A stretch of DNA of 5,032 bases, taken from Bacteroidia bacterium. GTDB lineage: Bacteria > Bacteroidota > Bacteroidia > Bacteroidales > UBA12481. Shown here in pieces: positions 5,032 through 5,032 of the stretch (position 1 is its first letter; each line of letters starts with the position of its first letter). The position numbers and the translations under genes are program-made. The notes under the pieces are model-generated. The model had not been told where the DNA came from and searched no databases. It was given only the letters and a program-made list of their open reading frames with translations. Where the stretch lies: NCBI GenBank assembly GCA_026391235.1, contig JAPLDV010000821.1, positions 1-5,032 on the forward strand, read 5' to 3'.

Positions 5032-5032
5032 G

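Overview
The window looks like a piece of a Bacteroidota (Bacteroidetes) chromosome. The DNA is AT-rich, and Shine-Dalgarno sites are weak or absent for several genes. A promoter of the Bacteroidota type (TTG, then TANNTTTG) precedes the last gene. The recognisable proteins resemble families that I know to be common in this phylum. No species can be named from the sequence.

Layout, left to right. (1) 2-418, minus: the first 139 codons of an EcoRI-type adenine-specific DNA methyltransferase, running off the left edge. (2) 419-645: an intergenic stretch holding a probable promoter for that gene and two clear hairpins in a locally GC-richer patch. (3) 646-908, minus: a small three-segment membrane protein broken by a single-base frameshift. 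Its two halves are separately too short to stand out, but they join cleanly when one T is restored. (4) 989-1231, minus: an 80-residue protein of unknown function. (5) 1235-1564, plus: a 109-residue unknown protein whose start lies only 3 bases from the start of gene 4. (6) 1542-2525, plus: an intact IS1595-family (ISXO2-like) transposase, visibly richer in G+C than its surroundings and overlapping the open frames on both sides. (7) 2576-3202 and 3238-3606, plus: a multi-pass membrane protein and a small helical, charged protein, probably co-transcribed and both unknown. (8) 3607-3768: a CA-rich intergenic stretch with short repeats and a good promoter. (9) 3769 to the right edge, plus: the N-terminal 421 codons of a fused nuclease-methyltransferase, a PD-(D/E)XK-like domain followed by an HsdM-type N6-adenine methylase. 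This is the architecture of Type IIG/BcgI-like restriction enzymes.

Taken together, this is a defence-island-like region. Two unrelated DNA methyltransferase systems point away from each other and flank about 3.3 kb of small unknown genes, one broken gene and an insertion sequence. The unknown genes at 1235-1564 and 2576-3606 are the best place to look for something undescribed. They may be one locus split by the transposon, but nothing in the sequence assigns them a function.
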